Source: Geodermatophilus sp. YIM 151500 (GTDB lineage: Bacteria > Actinomycetota > Actinomycetes > Mycobacteriales > Geodermatophilaceae). Taken from it: a DNA stretch of 53,806 nucleotides. Position 1 is the first letter of the stretch. Every line of letters begins with the position of its first letter. Shown here one piece after another: positions 1-8,554 of this stretch. A program made the translations under genes and the position numbers. Where the stretch lies: positions 1 through 53,806 of the forward strand of contig NZ_JAOVZT010000019.1 in assembly GCF_025716945.1 (NCBI RefSeq). The letters are read 5' to 3'. Under the pieces are notes generated by a model that saw only the letters and a program-made list of their open reading frames with translations, had not been told where the DNA came from and did no database searches.

Positions 1-38
1 CTCAACGACGAGTAATCACCGGGTTACCCAACACCCTC

Positions 39-1187
39 TCAGGCGGCGAGGGCCAGCGAGTCGTACGCCGCGTTCACGAAGTCGACGCTGCGTCGGTCGA
101 AGGCGCCCTCGACGTGCCGGTTCATGACGTAGGCGATGGTCATCCGGGCGTCGAGGTCGACGAGGACCCACGAGCCGCCGGAGCCTCCCCAGAAGGCCAG
201 CCGCCGGCCCTCGACGCGCGGGCCGTACAGGTCTGCGACGAGCGGGCTGCCGATGCCGTAGCCCATGCCCCAACGCACCGGCAGGCCGAGCACCAGGTCC
301 GTCCCGTCGGCCACCTGCTCGAGGGCACGCGCGCACCCGGCCTCGGACAGCAGGCGCACGCCGCCGACCGTGCCCCCGCAGGCGAGGACCTGCTGGACGC
401 GAGCGAGCGAACGCGCGTTGCCGTGGCCGTTGCTGCCGCCGAGCTCACCCCGGCGCCACGCCGTGGTGCTGGCGTCCGCGGGAGTGACGTACGGGTTGAA
501 GAAGACCCGCTCGGGGATGCTGCCCGCGGGGTCCCGGGGGCGGGGCGGAGTGCCCGCGATCATCGGGGACACCCGCGCGTCGGCCTCGGCAGGTGCGCCG
601 ATGTGGCAATCGGCGCCGAGCGGGCCGGCGATCTCCCCGGCGAAGAAGCGGGTCAGCGTCATCCCCGTGGTCCGCCGGACAACTTCACCCAGCAGCGGGC
701 CGTAGGTGATGGCCTCGTACCCCGCCGCCGTCCCGGGTTCCCACCACGGGGCCTGCCGGGCCAGCAGGGTGGTCGCCTTCTCCCGGTCGAGGACGTCGGC
801 GATGGTCATGGGCCCGTCCCAGCCCGGGAGGCCGCAGGTGTGCCCGAGCAGCTGCCGCACCTCGACGCGCTCCTTGCCCTCGGCCGCGAACTCCGGCCAG
901 TAGCGGGCCACCGGAGCGTGCAGGTCGATCACCCCCCGGTCGGCCAGGACCAGCGCGCACAGGGCGGTCATGGTCTTCGTCGAGGAGAACATGTTCACGA
1001 TCGTGTCGCGCTGCCACGGGCGGGAACGCGCCTCGTCGACGTGGCCGCCCCAGATGTCGACGACCGCTTCGCCGTCGATGAAGACCGCTACCGAGGCGCC
1101 GACGTCGGCGCCGGCGTCCAGGTTGCCGGCCAGCAGGCTCCGGACCTCGGCGAACTGGTCGGAGCACGCGCCGTGGACCTCGCTCAT
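39..1187 (-). CDS. Serine beta-lactamase-family hydrolase (class C / EstB-like)
   Basis: A 382-residue protein of the beta-lactamase/transpeptidase-like family (PF00144), which includes class C beta-lactamases, EstB-type esterases and D-aminopeptidases. The SxxK nucleophile motif is visible as SSTK at residues 68-71. A PGTxxGY segment places the likely catalytic tyrosine at Y157, followed by GEVVRRTTG, typical of the EstB-like branch. An HTCGLPGW segment near residue 116 is also characteristic. I see no signal peptide, so the enzyme is probably cytoplasmic. The ATG start at 1187 follows a GGAGG ribosome site six bases upstream. The true substrate cannot be read from sequence; esterase activity is more likely than drug resistance. 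A small - strand gene lies 58 bases upstream and may be co-transcribed. Confidence 0.9.
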   Translation of the reverse strand: MSEVHGACSDQFAEVRSLLAGNLDAGADVGASVAVFIDGEAVVDIWGGHVDEARSRPWQRDTIVNMFSSTKTMTALCALVLADRGVIDLHAPVARYWPEFAAEGKERVEVRQLLGHTCGLPGWDGPMTIADVLDREKATTLLARQAPWWEPGTAAGYEAITYGPLLGEVVRRTTGMTLTRFFAGEIAGPLGADCHIGAPAEADARVSPMIAGTPPRPRDPAGSIPERVFFNPYVTPADASTTAWRRGELGGSNGHGNARSLARVQQVLACGGTVGGVRLLSEAGCARALEQVADGTDLVLGLPVRWGMGYGIGSPLVADLYGPRVEGRRLAFWGGSGGSWVLVDLDARMTIAYVMNRHVEGAFDRRSVDFVNAAYDSLALAA

Positions 1188-1245
1188 GAGCTGCCTCCAG
1201 ATCGGTTCGGACGTCGGGGTGCGTCGCCACCGTGCGTCGCCACCG

Positions 1246-1488
1246 TCACGGGATCCGGACGTGCTCGACCCGCGTCGCGGTGGCTCGCACGGCCACGTAG
1301 TGCGGCAGCAGGCCGAGCGCGGCCGCCTCGTCCTCCGCCCTCACCGACCACCAGATCTCGTGACCTCCGCACGGGCACGAGGCGAGGGCGTCCGTCCGGC
1401 GCAGCGGGCTGTCGAACCCGCGGAACGCCGAGAAGACGACCCCGCAGTCGTCGGCCGCGTGGTGGTGGTGAATGACGAACTGCGCCAC
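1246..1488 (-). CDS. Small conserved-looking Cys/His-rich protein, function unknown
   Basis: An 80-residue protein starting at GTG 1488 and ending in VEHVRIP. It looks like real coding sequence because it has a protein-like pattern of hydrophobic and charged residues in contrast to the Arg/Pro/Ala-rich shadow frames. Notable residues are four consecutive histidines at 7-10, C15, and a C-P-C-G-G-H cluster at 38-43 followed by E-I-W-W. These could bind a metal, but that is inference. No signal peptide or membrane segment is seen. The ribosome site is weak and the same frame stays open upstream, so the start is uncertain. The gene is divergent from the LuxR regulator at 1586 and reads towards the hydrolase at 1187. 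I do not recognise a named family. Confidence 0.6.
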   Translation of the reverse strand: MAQFVIHHHHAADDCGVVFSAFRGFDSPLRRTDALASCPCGGHEIWWSVRAEDEAAALGLLPHYVAVRATATRVEHVRIP

Positions 1489-1585
1489 GGATCGAGGGTC
1501 GCGGCTACCCTGTCCCGCGACATCGGGGCCGCACCCTGAGCGCACCCTCGTCCGGCGCGCGGTCCTCGTCCCGCTGGGGGTGGCG

Positions 1586-4471
1586 ATGTCCGGAGCCGGG
1601 GACCCACTGGTCGGGCGTGATGCCGAGCTGGCGGCGTTCACCGCCGTCCTGGACCGGCTCGAGCGGGGCCACCCGGAGTTCGTCGCGCTGCTGGGTGAGC
1701 CGGGCATCGGCAAGACCCGTCTGCTCGCCGAGCTGGGCGCCCTGGCGGACGCCCGGGGGATGCTGGTGCTGTCCGGCAGCGCGTCGGAGTTCGAGCGCGA
1801 CCTGCCTTTCTGGGTCCTCGTCGACGCGCTGGACGAGCACCTGCGCGGCCTGGCCCCCGGCCGGCTGACCGGGTTGGACGACGACGCCCGGGCCGAGCTC
1901 GGCCACGTGCTGCCGTCCTGGCCGGCGCTGCTCGTCGACCGCGGGCCGGGCCGGCAGGACCAGCGCTACCGGACGCACGGGGCGGTGCGCCGCCTGCTCG
2001 AGGTGCTCGCCGAGCCCGTGCCGCTCGTGCTCCTGCTCGACGACCTGCACTGGGCGGACTCCGGCTCCATCGAGCTCCTCTGCAGCCTGCTGCGGCGCCC
2101 GCCCGCCGCACCGGTCCTCCTCGGGACGGCCTACCGCCCGCGGCAGGTCCCGCCGCGGCTGTCCGACGGCGTCGAGCGCGCCGACGCGCTCACCCGCCTC
2201 GACCTGACCGGTCTCGACCTGGAGGGCGTGCGCCGTCTGCTGGGTCCGGGCTGTGACCGGAGGGTCGCCGCGGCGCTGCACGAGGTGAGCGGCGGCAACC
2301 CGTTCTACCTGCGCCAGCTCGCGCACTCCCGGCGGGCCGTGGACCCGGACGCCGCCGTCGTCCTGGCCGACGAGGTCCCGCCGGCCGTCGCCGCCGCGCT
2401 CTCGGCCGAGCTGGCCCTGCTCGACGACACCACGCGCACGGTCCTGGAAGGCGCGGCGGTGACCGGGGACCCGTTCGTCCCCGAACTCGCCGCGGCCGCC
2501 GCCGCCGTGCCGGAGGTGACGGTGACCGCCGCCCTCGACGAGCTGCTGCGCCGCGACCTCGTCCGGGTCACCGACGTGCCACGGCGTTTCCGCTTCCGGC
2601 ACCCGCTGGTGCGGCACGCGGTCTACCACTCCGCGCCCGCCGGGTGGCGGCTGGGCGCCCACGAGCGGGCCGCAGACGCGCTCGCCAGGTCGAGTGCCGC
2701 GCCGGCGACTCGGGCGCGCCACGTGCTCGTGGCGGCACGGAGGGGTGACACCGCCGCCGTGGAGCTGCTCCGTGCGGCCGGTGTGGCCGCGGCGCAACGA
2801 GCGCCCGGGGAGGCCGCGCGCTGGTTCCGGGCCGCGCTCGACCTGCTACCCGAGACCGCGCACGGAGCCGCCGAGCTCGCCCTGGAGACCGAACTCGCCG
2901 GTGCGCTCGCGGCCACCGGTCGGCTCGCGGAGGCCCGCGACGCCCTCGTGCGCGGCATCGGGCTCGTGCCCGCCGACGCGGTCGCCGACCGGGTGCGGCT
3001 GGTCGCGGAGTGCGCCGGGCTCGAGCTGACGCTCGGCCGGCACGACGCCGCGCACCGCCGCCTGATGGCGGTGCTGGCGGAGCTGCCCCCGACGCACACC
3101 GCTCAGGCCGTCGCGCTCCTGAGCGCCCTGACCCAGGACAGCCTGTACCGGCTCGAGTACCCGCAGGCGCGGGAGTGGGCCGCGCGGGCGGACGCCGCGG
3201 CCACCCGGCTCGGCGACCCGGTGGCGGCCGCGTCGGCGGCCGCGTGGCGGGCGGTCAGCTGCGCGTTCGACGGCGCGGTCGACGAGGCGCGCGCCGCCTG
3301 CGCGGCGGTCGCGCCTCTGGTCGACGCCCTCACCGACGAGCAGCTCGCGCACCTCCCCGATCCCGGCGTGAACCTGGCCAGCGCCGAGCTGTTCGTCGAC
3401 CGCTACGACCCGGCCGGGAGGCACATCGAGCGCGTCCTGCTCGCCGGACGGTCGTTCGGCAGGGAGAACCACTTCCCCGCCCTGTTCTGGACCGGCTGCG
3501 TGCGGACCGCCCGCGGCCGGTTGCCGCAGGCGGCCGCACTCCTCGACGAGGCGGCCGAGGTCGCCCGGTCCACCGGCCCGTCCACGATGCTCGGCTGGCA
3601 GCTGCTCGCCCGCTCGCTCACCGCGACGGCCGCCGGGGACGTCGACGTCGCGCTCGCGACCGCCGAGGAGAGCGCCGACACCATGGCCGGCCCCGTCCGC
3701 AGCCTGTCCTCGACGTGGGCCGCGTTCGCGCACGCGGCGGCGCTGCTGCTCGCGGGAGAGCCCGCGGCCGCGGCCGACCTGCTGACCGCCGCGGCGGGTG
3801 GTCGGGATCTGCCCGCGCTGCCGTCCCCGCTCCGGCCCCGCGCGCTCGAGGTGCTGACCCGCTGCGGGCTCGCGCTCGACCGCCCGCTCGAGGCCTCCGA
3901 CGCGGCCGCGGCGGCGGACGCCTGTGCCGGCGAGTCCGGGCTGCCGACCGCCCGCGCCGTGGCCGACCGCGCGGCGGCCGCCGTCTCGCTGCACGAGGGC
4001 GACCCGCACCGCGCCGCCGCGCTGGCGCTGGCCGCGGCGCGCGCCGAGGGGGACGTCGGAGCGGTGGTCGACGCCGCGGAGTCCCGGGTCCTCGCCGCCC
4101 GCGCCCTCGCGGCGGCGAACCGGACCGGACCCGCGAGCGAGGAGCTGCAGCGGGCGGCCGCCACGTTCGACCGGTGCGGGGCGGCGCGCCGCTGCGCCGC
4201 CGCCGAGCGGGAGCTGCGCCGGCTCGGTCACCGGCGGCTGCACCGGCGCACGCAGCCCGGCAACCCCGGGCTCGGGGGCGTGGACGCGCTGACCGAGCGG
4301 GAACTGCAGGTCGCCCGCATGATCGTGGACCGGCGGACCAACGCCGAGATCGCGGGGATGCTGTTCCTCAGCCCCAAGACCGTGGAGACCCACGTCAGGA
4401 ACCTGTTCACCAAGCTCGGGGTGTCCTCCCGCGTCGAGGTCGCGCGGGTCGTCGAGCGCTCCGCGCGGTAG
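1586..4471 (+). CDS. Large AAA-ATPase LuxR-family transcriptional regulator
   Basis: A 961-residue regulator of the LAL/MalT-like type: an N-terminal AAA_16 ATPase, a long alpha-helical TPR-like middle, and a C-terminal LuxR (GerE) helix-turn-helix. Walker A is GEPGIGKT at residues 37-44, and Walker B lies in LVLLLDDLHWAD near residue 150. The DNA-binding domain occupies roughly the last 65 residues, with LTERELQVARMI and the recognition helix around SPKTVETHVRNLF. I chose ATG 1586, preceded by a GGGGGTGG stretch; GTG 1580 is an in-frame alternative and the frame is open back to 1472. A TACCCT hexamer at 1506-1511 could be a -10 element. Ligand and target genes are unknown; the divergent small gene and hydrolase are the nearest candidates. 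Confidence 0.93.
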   Translation: MSGAGDPLVGRDAELAAFTAVLDRLERGHPEFVALLGEPGIGKTRLLAELGALADARGMLVLSGSASEFERDLPFWVLVDALDEHLRGLAPGRLTGLDDDARAELGHVLPSWPALLVDRGPGRQDQRYRTHGAVRRLLEVLAEPVPLVLLLDDLHWADSGSIELLCSLLRRPPAAPVLLGTAYRPRQVPPRLSDGVERADALTRLDLTGLDLEGVRRLLGPGCDRRVAAALHEVSGGNPFYLRQLAHSRRAVDPDAAVVLADEVPPAVAAALSAELALLDDTTRTVLEGAAVTGDPFVPELAAAAAAVPEVTVTAALDELLRRDLVRVTDVPRRFRFRHPLVRHAVYHSAPAGWRLGAHERAADALARSSAAPATRARHVLVAARRGDTAAVELLRAAGVAAAQRAPGEAARWFRAALDLLPETAHGAAELALETELAGALAATGRLAEARDALVRGIGLVPADAVADRVRLVAECAGLELTLGRHDAAHRRLMAVLAELPPTHTAQAVALLSALTQDSLYRLEYPQAREWAARADAAATRLGDPVAAASAAAWRAVSCAFDGAVDEARAACAAVAPLVDALTDEQLAHLPDPGVNLASAELFVDRYDPAGRHIERVLLAGRSFGRENHFPALFWTGCVRTARGRLPQAAALLDEAAEVARSTGPSTMLGWQLLARSLTATAAGDVDVALATAEESADTMAGPVRSLSSTWAAFAHAAALLLAGEPAAAADLLTAAAGGRDLPALPSPLRPRALEVLTRCGLALDRPLEASDAAAAADACAGESGLPTARAVADRAAAAVSLHEGDPHRAAALALAAARAEGDVGAVVDAAESRVLAARALAAANRTGPASEELQRAAATFDRCGAARRCAAAERELRRLGHRRLHRRTQPGNPGLGGVDALTERELQVARMIVDRRTNAEIAGMLFLSPKTVETHVRNLFTKLGVSSRVEVARVVERSAR

Positions 4472-4519
4472 GAGGACGCCGTCCCTCTCACCGGAGCCAC
4501 ACCGGACCGACCTGCCCCG

Positions 4520-5074
4520 TCACGGGTCGCGCGCCGACCGGGCCCGCACGCCCTCGGCGATCTCCGCCAGCCCGTTGAGGACGGCGAAGACGGCCAGGTT
4601 GACCACCAGCCCCGTCGGGCTCCGCTCCGGTGCGACGAACACCGTGCAACCGGCCACGATCCCCAGGAGGGCGAGCAAGGCCGGTACCCAGCGGATCCGG
4701 ACCGCGTGCCCGAACTCGAGAGCCGCGCGGAGCCGCAGCGCCCCCATGACGACGACCCAGACGGCGAGCACGTGCAGCAGCGCCCGGGCGGTGACGTCCG
4801 GCCAGATCACGACGCAGGCCGCCGTCGCGAGGGAAGCCATCCCCTCGACTGCCTGCTGCCACCTCCGGTGGCCCGGGTGGAGCAGCCCGACCAGCACGAG
4901 CACCCCGTCGAGAAGCGCATAGCTCGCGACCACGACCACCAGCGCGGTGAGGGACGCCTCCGGCCACACGGCGATCGCCACGCCCACGGCGACGCCGGTC
5001 AGCCCGCGCACCGTCGTGCCACGCCTCTCCGCAGCGACCGCCTCGCCGAGCCGCACCGCCGGGCGGCGGGACAT
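4520..5074 (-). CDS. HdeD-like (DUF308) integral membrane protein
   Basis: A 184-residue hydrophobic protein with about six predicted membrane helices arranged as short repeats: a helix starting VRGLTGVAVGVAIAV, then LTALVVVVASYALLDG, and later WVPALLALLGIVAGC. This is the pattern of the HdeD/DUF308 family, known in enterobacteria for acid resistance but mostly uncharacterised in actinobacteria. I use ATG 5074, which lacks a clear ribosome site. GTG 5128, 12 bases after an AGGGG, would add 18 residues and is possible. The gene follows the carboxylesterase gene in the same direction with a 101-base gap and faces the LuxR gene across 48 bases. Membrane function is inferred from hydropathy and family only. 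Confidence 0.85.
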   Translation of the reverse strand: MSRRPAVRLGEAVAAERRGTTVRGLTGVAVGVAIAVWPEASLTALVVVVASYALLDGVLVLVGLLHPGHRRWQQAVEGMASLATAACVVIWPDVTARALLHVLAVWVVVMGALRLRAALEFGHAVRIRWVPALLALLGIVAGCTVFVAPERSPTGLVVNLAVFAVLNGLAEIAEGVRARSARDP

Positions 5075-5175
5075 GGCCGACCACGCGACGTCGTGGAACG
5101 ACGCCGTCCCGGCCTGCAGGGAGCGCACGGTGCGGTCGGGCCCCTGGTCCCGGGCGGACGCCGCCTCACCGGGCC

Positions 5176-6732
5176 TCACAACGTCACGCCGTCCCACAGC
5201 CTGCGCTCCTCGGCGAGCGGGTCGTCGACGACGCGGCTCTCGACGTCCAGCCACATCGTCGCCCGGCGGTCGACGTCGTAGGCCGGCCACTCCGGGAGGC
5301 GGGGGTGCCGCGGCACGCCCGTGCGGACGAACTCCACCCACGCCCCGTGCACCGCGTCGACGAGCTCCTCCGGAGGTCGCGCGCCCGCGAGCTCGAAGAA
5401 CGGCGCGGCCGCGTCGTCCAGCCGGTTCCAGACGAACGGCAGGTCGAGGCCGTGGTAGGCGCCGAGCCCGCGATCCGACGGCGGCGAGCCCCACACCAGC
5501 TGGAAGGCGTAGACCCGCGTGCTGTGCGGCCGGGCGGCCTCCAGGAGCCGGATCTGCGGGATGCGGAAGATCACGTCGGTCAGCAGCCGGCTCCGCCGCG
5601 CCCGCTCGCTCCCGCCCGGCGCGGACGCGTACGTGGCCAGGACCTGCTCCGGCGTCCGCCCTGAGGCCCCGAAGGCGGCCTCCGCGACCGACGGCGCGAC
5701 CGCCGAGAACTCCTCCGGGAACAGGTCGACCTCGTCGAGGGTGCTGCCGACGAGCAGGTCGATCCCGCGCGCGGCACCGTCCGCGACCGCCTGGAGCGCA
5801 GGTCTGGGCACCACGTCCCCACCGGTCGTGGACAGGCAGACGACCCGCGTGGCCAGCGTCATAGGACGCGGCCGGACACCGTGCGCGTCGAGCACCTCGA
5901 ACATCCGCGGCTCGATCGAGTCGTAGGCCGCGAGGAGGTCGGCGTCCGTCACGGCGGCAAGGCCCTCCTCGTCGTCGGGCCGCACGTCGAGCCGGTCGAG
6001 CACCGCGGTCCCGAGCACGGCCGAGGTCTCGACGGGGACGTCGAACGACGCCGACCCGCTCTGCAGGACGCCGCGGCGGAACAGGCCGCGCGCCGCCGGC
6101 GCGCCGAGCAACTGGCCGACGCTGTGCGCACCGGCCGACTCCCCCGCGACCGTGACGAGGTCGGGATCACCACCGAACGCGGCGATCTCGTCCCGCACCC
6201 ACTCCAGGGCGGCGATCTGGTCCAGCAGGCCGAACGCGCCCGCACCCGGCCGGCCCTCGACGTTGAGGTACCCGGCGGCGTGCAGCCGGTAGTTCAGCGT
6301 CACCACGACGACGCCGTCCCGGGCGAACGCCGCGCCGTCGTACAGCGCGTCCGAGCCGGCGCCGAGCTTCAGGCTGCCCCCGTGCAGCCAGACGAACACC
6401 GGCAGCCCACCAGCGGCCGGGTACGGCGTCCACACGTTGAGGTTCAGGCAGTCCTCACCCGCCGGCGGCCGGGCGCCCACCCGCATGATGCGGCCCTCGA
6501 CCGGGTCGTGGCTCTGGGGGTGCGTGGGCCCGAAGCGCGTGGCGTCGCGCACGCCGTCCCACGGTGCCCGCGGCGCCGGCGGGCGGAACCGCAGCCGGCC
6601 CACCGGCGGCTCGGCGTAGGGGATGCCGCGGAAGACGCAGATCCCGTCCTCGACCGAACCGCGGACGGCCCCGGCGGTGGTGCGCACGACGGGTCCGGTC
6701 GGTCGTGCCCTGGTGTCGACGGTCGGCAGCAT
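5176..6732 (-). CDS. Type-B carboxylesterase / lipase family protein
   Basis: A 518-residue alpha/beta hydrolase of the COesterase family (PF00135). Family signatures appear in order: FRGIPYAEPPVG near residues 34-45, EDCLNLNVW at 93-101, the oxyanion loop HGGS at 117-120, and the nucleophile elbow GESAG at 197-201 (S199). The likely acid is in GSTLDEVD, and the catalytic His in AYHGLDLPFVW. No signal peptide is seen, so it should be cytoplasmic. The ATG start at 6732 is well supported by AGGAGGA seven bases upstream. Substrates are likely short-chain or aryl esters, but the family is broad. The gene is divergent from the PepSY lipoprotein, with a 225-base intergenic region that holds the promoters of both. 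Confidence 0.93.
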   Translation of the reverse strand: MLPTVDTRARPTGPVVRTTAGAVRGSVEDGICVFRGIPYAEPPVGRLRFRPPAPRAPWDGVRDATRFGPTHPQSHDPVEGRIMRVGARPPAGEDCLNLNVWTPYPAAGGLPVFVWLHGGSLKLGAGSDALYDGAAFARDGVVVVTLNYRLHAAGYLNVEGRPGAGAFGLLDQIAALEWVRDEIAAFGGDPDLVTVAGESAGAHSVGQLLGAPAARGLFRRGVLQSGSASFDVPVETSAVLGTAVLDRLDVRPDDEEGLAAVTDADLLAAYDSIEPRMFEVLDAHGVRPRPMTLATRVVCLSTTGGDVVPRPALQAVADGAARGIDLLVGSTLDEVDLFPEEFSAVAPSVAEAAFGASGRTPEQVLATYASAPGGSERARRSRLLTDVIFRIPQIRLLEAARPHSTRVYAFQLVWGSPPSDRGLGAYHGLDLPFVWNRLDDAAAPFFELAGARPPEELVDAVHGAWVEFVRTGVPRHPRLPEWPAYDVDRRATMWLDVESRVVDDPLAEERRLWDGVTL

Positions 6733-6957
6733 CGCGGTCCTCCTCGTCCTCCGACGCCCCGGCACGGTCCCGCGCCGCCGGACCGCGGGACATCGGGGAG
6801 GGACCCTGACCCACGCCCTGACCGCGGGCCGCCCGCGGGAGCGCCCCTCGGCGGACCGGGGCCCGTGCGGCATGGGCGGTTGCCTTGCCGCCGGGACGGG
6901 TGACGGGGTATCCAGAACCGCTCACACCGCGGACGACGGGCCACCGGGGAGGCCATC

Positions 6958-7404
6958 GTGGAGAAGGTGCTCCGTGCCGGTCTGATGGGCATGGTGCTCG
7001 CCCTCGGAACCGCCGGGTGCACCAGCGGTACGGGCGATCCCACCGCCTCGTCGACGGGTGGGAGCGCCACGGTCCTTCCGCCCGCGTCGGCGGAGCAGGC
7101 GCCCCCGCCCGCTGCGGAGCCGACCCTGCCGGTCGACGGGCCGCGCCTGCCGGTCGGCGGGCCTTCCACGCCGGTCGGTGAGCCCGCCCCACCGGCCGGT
7201 GGGCCGGCGCTGACCGCCGGGGACGCCGAGGCCATCGCGCTGGGGGCGGTCGGCGGCGGTGAGGTCGTGCGCATGGAGGTCGACGACGTCGACGACGTGC
7301 TGCAGGTCTGGGAGGTCGCCCTCGTCACGACCTCCGGCGAACGCCGGGACGTGACGATCGACCGGACCACCGGACGCGTGCTCGGCAACGAGCTGGACGA
7401 CTGA
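6958..7404 (+). CDS. PepSY-type lipoprotein upstream of a response regulator
   Basis: A 148-residue secreted lipoprotein. The N-terminus has a basic residue, a hydrophobic core and a lipobox ending T-A-G-C with the lipidated cysteine at C21. A Pro/Gly-rich spacer follows (residues 58-85, four imperfect seven-residue repeats). The C-terminal part, with LTAGDAEAIALGAVGGGEV and a strand ending DVTIDRTTGRVLG, matches a PepSY-like fold. The GTG start at 6958 follows GGGGAGG. The gene lies 35 bases before the OmpR-type regulator and is probably in its operon. PepSY lipoproteins in this position often accompany two-component systems and may modulate the sensor; that role is inference here. Confidence 0.85.
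   Translation: MEKVLRAGLMGMVLALGTAGCTSGTGDPTASSTGGSATVLPPASAEQAPPPAAEPTLPVDGPRLPVGGPSTPVGEPAPPAGGPALTAGDAEAIALGAVGGGEVVRMEVDDVDDVLQVWEVALVTTSGERRDVTIDRTTGRVLGNELDD
7129..7212 (+). repeat. Four 21-bp tandem repeats coding a Pro/Gly spacer
   Basis: Four in-frame 21-base units, each beginning CCGGTCG or CCGGCCG, encode PVDGPRL, PVGGPST, PVGEPAP and PAGGPAL. They form the flexible linker between the lipidated cysteine and the PepSY domain. Such coding minisatellites can change in copy number between strains. Confidence 0.75.
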
Positions 7405-7439
7405 CGCGGCCTGCCGCGGCGGAGGACGGGACGGCGACG

Positions 7440-8114
7440 ATGCGCGTGCTGGTGGTCGAGGACCAGCCGAAGATGCAGGACCTGCTGTGCCGCGGGCTCC
7501 AGCAGGGCGGCTACGCGGTCGACACCGCGGCGGACGGACCGTCGGCCCTGCACCAGGCGACCGAGAGCGCGTACGACGCGATCCTCCTCGACGTGATGCT
7601 GCCCGGTCTCGACGGCTTCGAGGTGCTCCGCCGGCTGCGCGCGGCGGAGCGGTGGACGCCCGTGCTCATGCTCACCGCCCGGGACGCGGTGCAGGACCGG
7701 GTGCGAGGGCTCGACGGGGGGGCCGACGACTACATCGTCAAGCCGTTCGCCTTCAGCGAGCTGCTCAGCCGGCTCCGCGCGGTCATCCGCCGGGGACGGC
7801 CGGCCCGGCCGGTGGTCCTGCGCTGCGGTCCGCTGGAGCTGGACCCCGCGACCCGGACGACGACCGTCCGCGGCACGGAGGTGGCCCTGTCACCCCGCGA
7901 GTTCGCGCTCCTGGAGATGCTGCTCGACCGGGACGGCGCGGTCGTCACGCGCACCGAGCTGCTCGACCACGTGTGGGACTCGTCCTACGACGGCGTCTCG
8001 AACGTCGTCGACGTCTACGTGCGGAACCTGCGCGACAAGATCGACCGTCGGTTCGGGGTGCGGCTCATCCACACCGTGCGCGGCGCGGGCTACCGCATCG
8101 CGGAGGCCGCCTGA
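7440..8114 (+). CDS. OmpR/PhoB-family response regulator
   Basis: A 224-residue two-component response regulator with an N-terminal receiver and a C-terminal winged helix. The phosphoacceptor is D51 in AILLDVMLPG, with acidic residues at E7-D8 and the conserved lysine K101 in YIVKPF. The output domain begins near residue 125 and contains SPREFALLEMLL and VRGAGYRI, typical of OmpR/PhoB members that bind direct repeats with 10-11 bp phasing. The gene follows the PepSY lipoprotein gene by 35 bases. No histidine kinase is adjacent; the nearest is at 21059 on the same strand, after the glycosyltransferase/kinase cluster. The 440-base downstream region carries 11-bp-phased repeats that could be its target. 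Confidence 0.95.
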   Translation: MRVLVVEDQPKMQDLLCRGLQQGGYAVDTAADGPSALHQATESAYDAILLDVMLPGLDGFEVLRRLRAAERWTPVLMLTARDAVQDRVRGLDGGADDYIVKPFAFSELLSRLRAVIRRGRPARPVVLRCGPLELDPATRTTTVRGTEVALSPREFALLEMLLDRDGAVVTRTELLDHVWDSSYDGVSNVVDVYVRNLRDKIDRRFGVRLIHTVRGAGYRIAEAA

Positions 8115-8245
8115 CCACCCCGTTCCTCGGCCGCGCAGCCGGTCGGGCCTCCGCCGCGGGAAACGCCGGACCACCGCCGAAGAACCCTTCGTGATACCAA
8201 CAATACCCACCGTGCTCGTCGCGCGGCGTGACGAAATCGGTGCGC

Positions 8246-8265
8246 ATTCGTCGGGCCTCGTCTGG
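8246..8265 (+). promoter_or_regulatory. Upstream copy of operator-like repeat
   Basis: A 20-base element of the form ATTCGTCGG, one base, CCTCGTCTGG. It closely matches the element at 8392-8412: same order of half-sites, with G in place of A in each TCATC. The two TCGTC half-sites are 10 bases apart. It may be a second regulator-binding site; this is inferred from similarity alone. Confidence 0.4.
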
Positions 8266-8391
8266 AACGATGAGGAGCAGGCCGGTGAAAGCCGCCTCTC
8301 CGTCACCTCCAGGCAGCTCACCGTCACGGAGCGCGGGGACGAATGCGCAGGTAGAAGCCGGATCCGGTCGATGGACCGGACTCGTCCCCAC

Positions 8392-8424
8392 ATTCATCGG
8401 TTCCTCATCTGGCGTTCATGATCC
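8392..8424 (+). promoter_or_regulatory. Triple direct repeat with exact 11-bp phasing (OmpR-type site candidate)
   Basis: TTCAT (8393-8397), CTCAT (8404-8408) and TTCAT (8415-8419) recur at exactly 11-base intervals, one helical turn apart. This is the usual geometry of sites for OmpR/PhoB-family regulators and resembles actinobacterial PHO-box repeat units. It lies about 135 bases upstream of the epimerase start and 280 bases after the regulator gene, so autoregulation or cluster control is plausible. Confidence 0.5.
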
Positions 8425-8554
8425 GTGAAGGTGTTACGGGTTAATGTCCCGCGGGGCGGTCTATTGTCACGTCCCTCGGACCGCCCCTACAGTCCCCGCC
8501 ACCGCGCACGATTCCCATCGGGAACCGGGCGCACGACGTCGAGCGGGGGCCGCT

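Larger units (their letters stand above)
8115..8554 (+). promoter_or_regulatory. 440-base regulatory region upstream of the glycan/kinase cluster
   Basis: No convincing gene lies here. The region is less GC-rich than its surroundings, for example around 8191-8215 and 8391-8470. It contains two related repeat elements (8246-8265 and 8392-8424). An AT-richer stretch with TTAATG (8441-8446) and TATTGT (8462-8467) could hold the promoter for the epimerase gene at 8555. Short open frames such as 8191-8421 lack ribosome sites and protein-like composition. Confidence 0.55.

Noticed and set aside
1-15. Possible last codons of an upstream + strand gene (ending in TAA at 13-15)
   Set aside because: Only four residues and a stop would be visible, too little to support a feature.
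4472-4519. Bidirectional terminator between the convergent LuxR and HdeD-like genes
   Set aside because: Only imperfect stems (such as GGAC/GTCC) without a T-tract could be drawn.
8191-8421. Short + strand open frame of 76 codons between the response regulator and epimerase genes
   Set aside because: No ribosome site, non-protein-like composition, and it runs through the phased repeats. I treat the region as regulatory.
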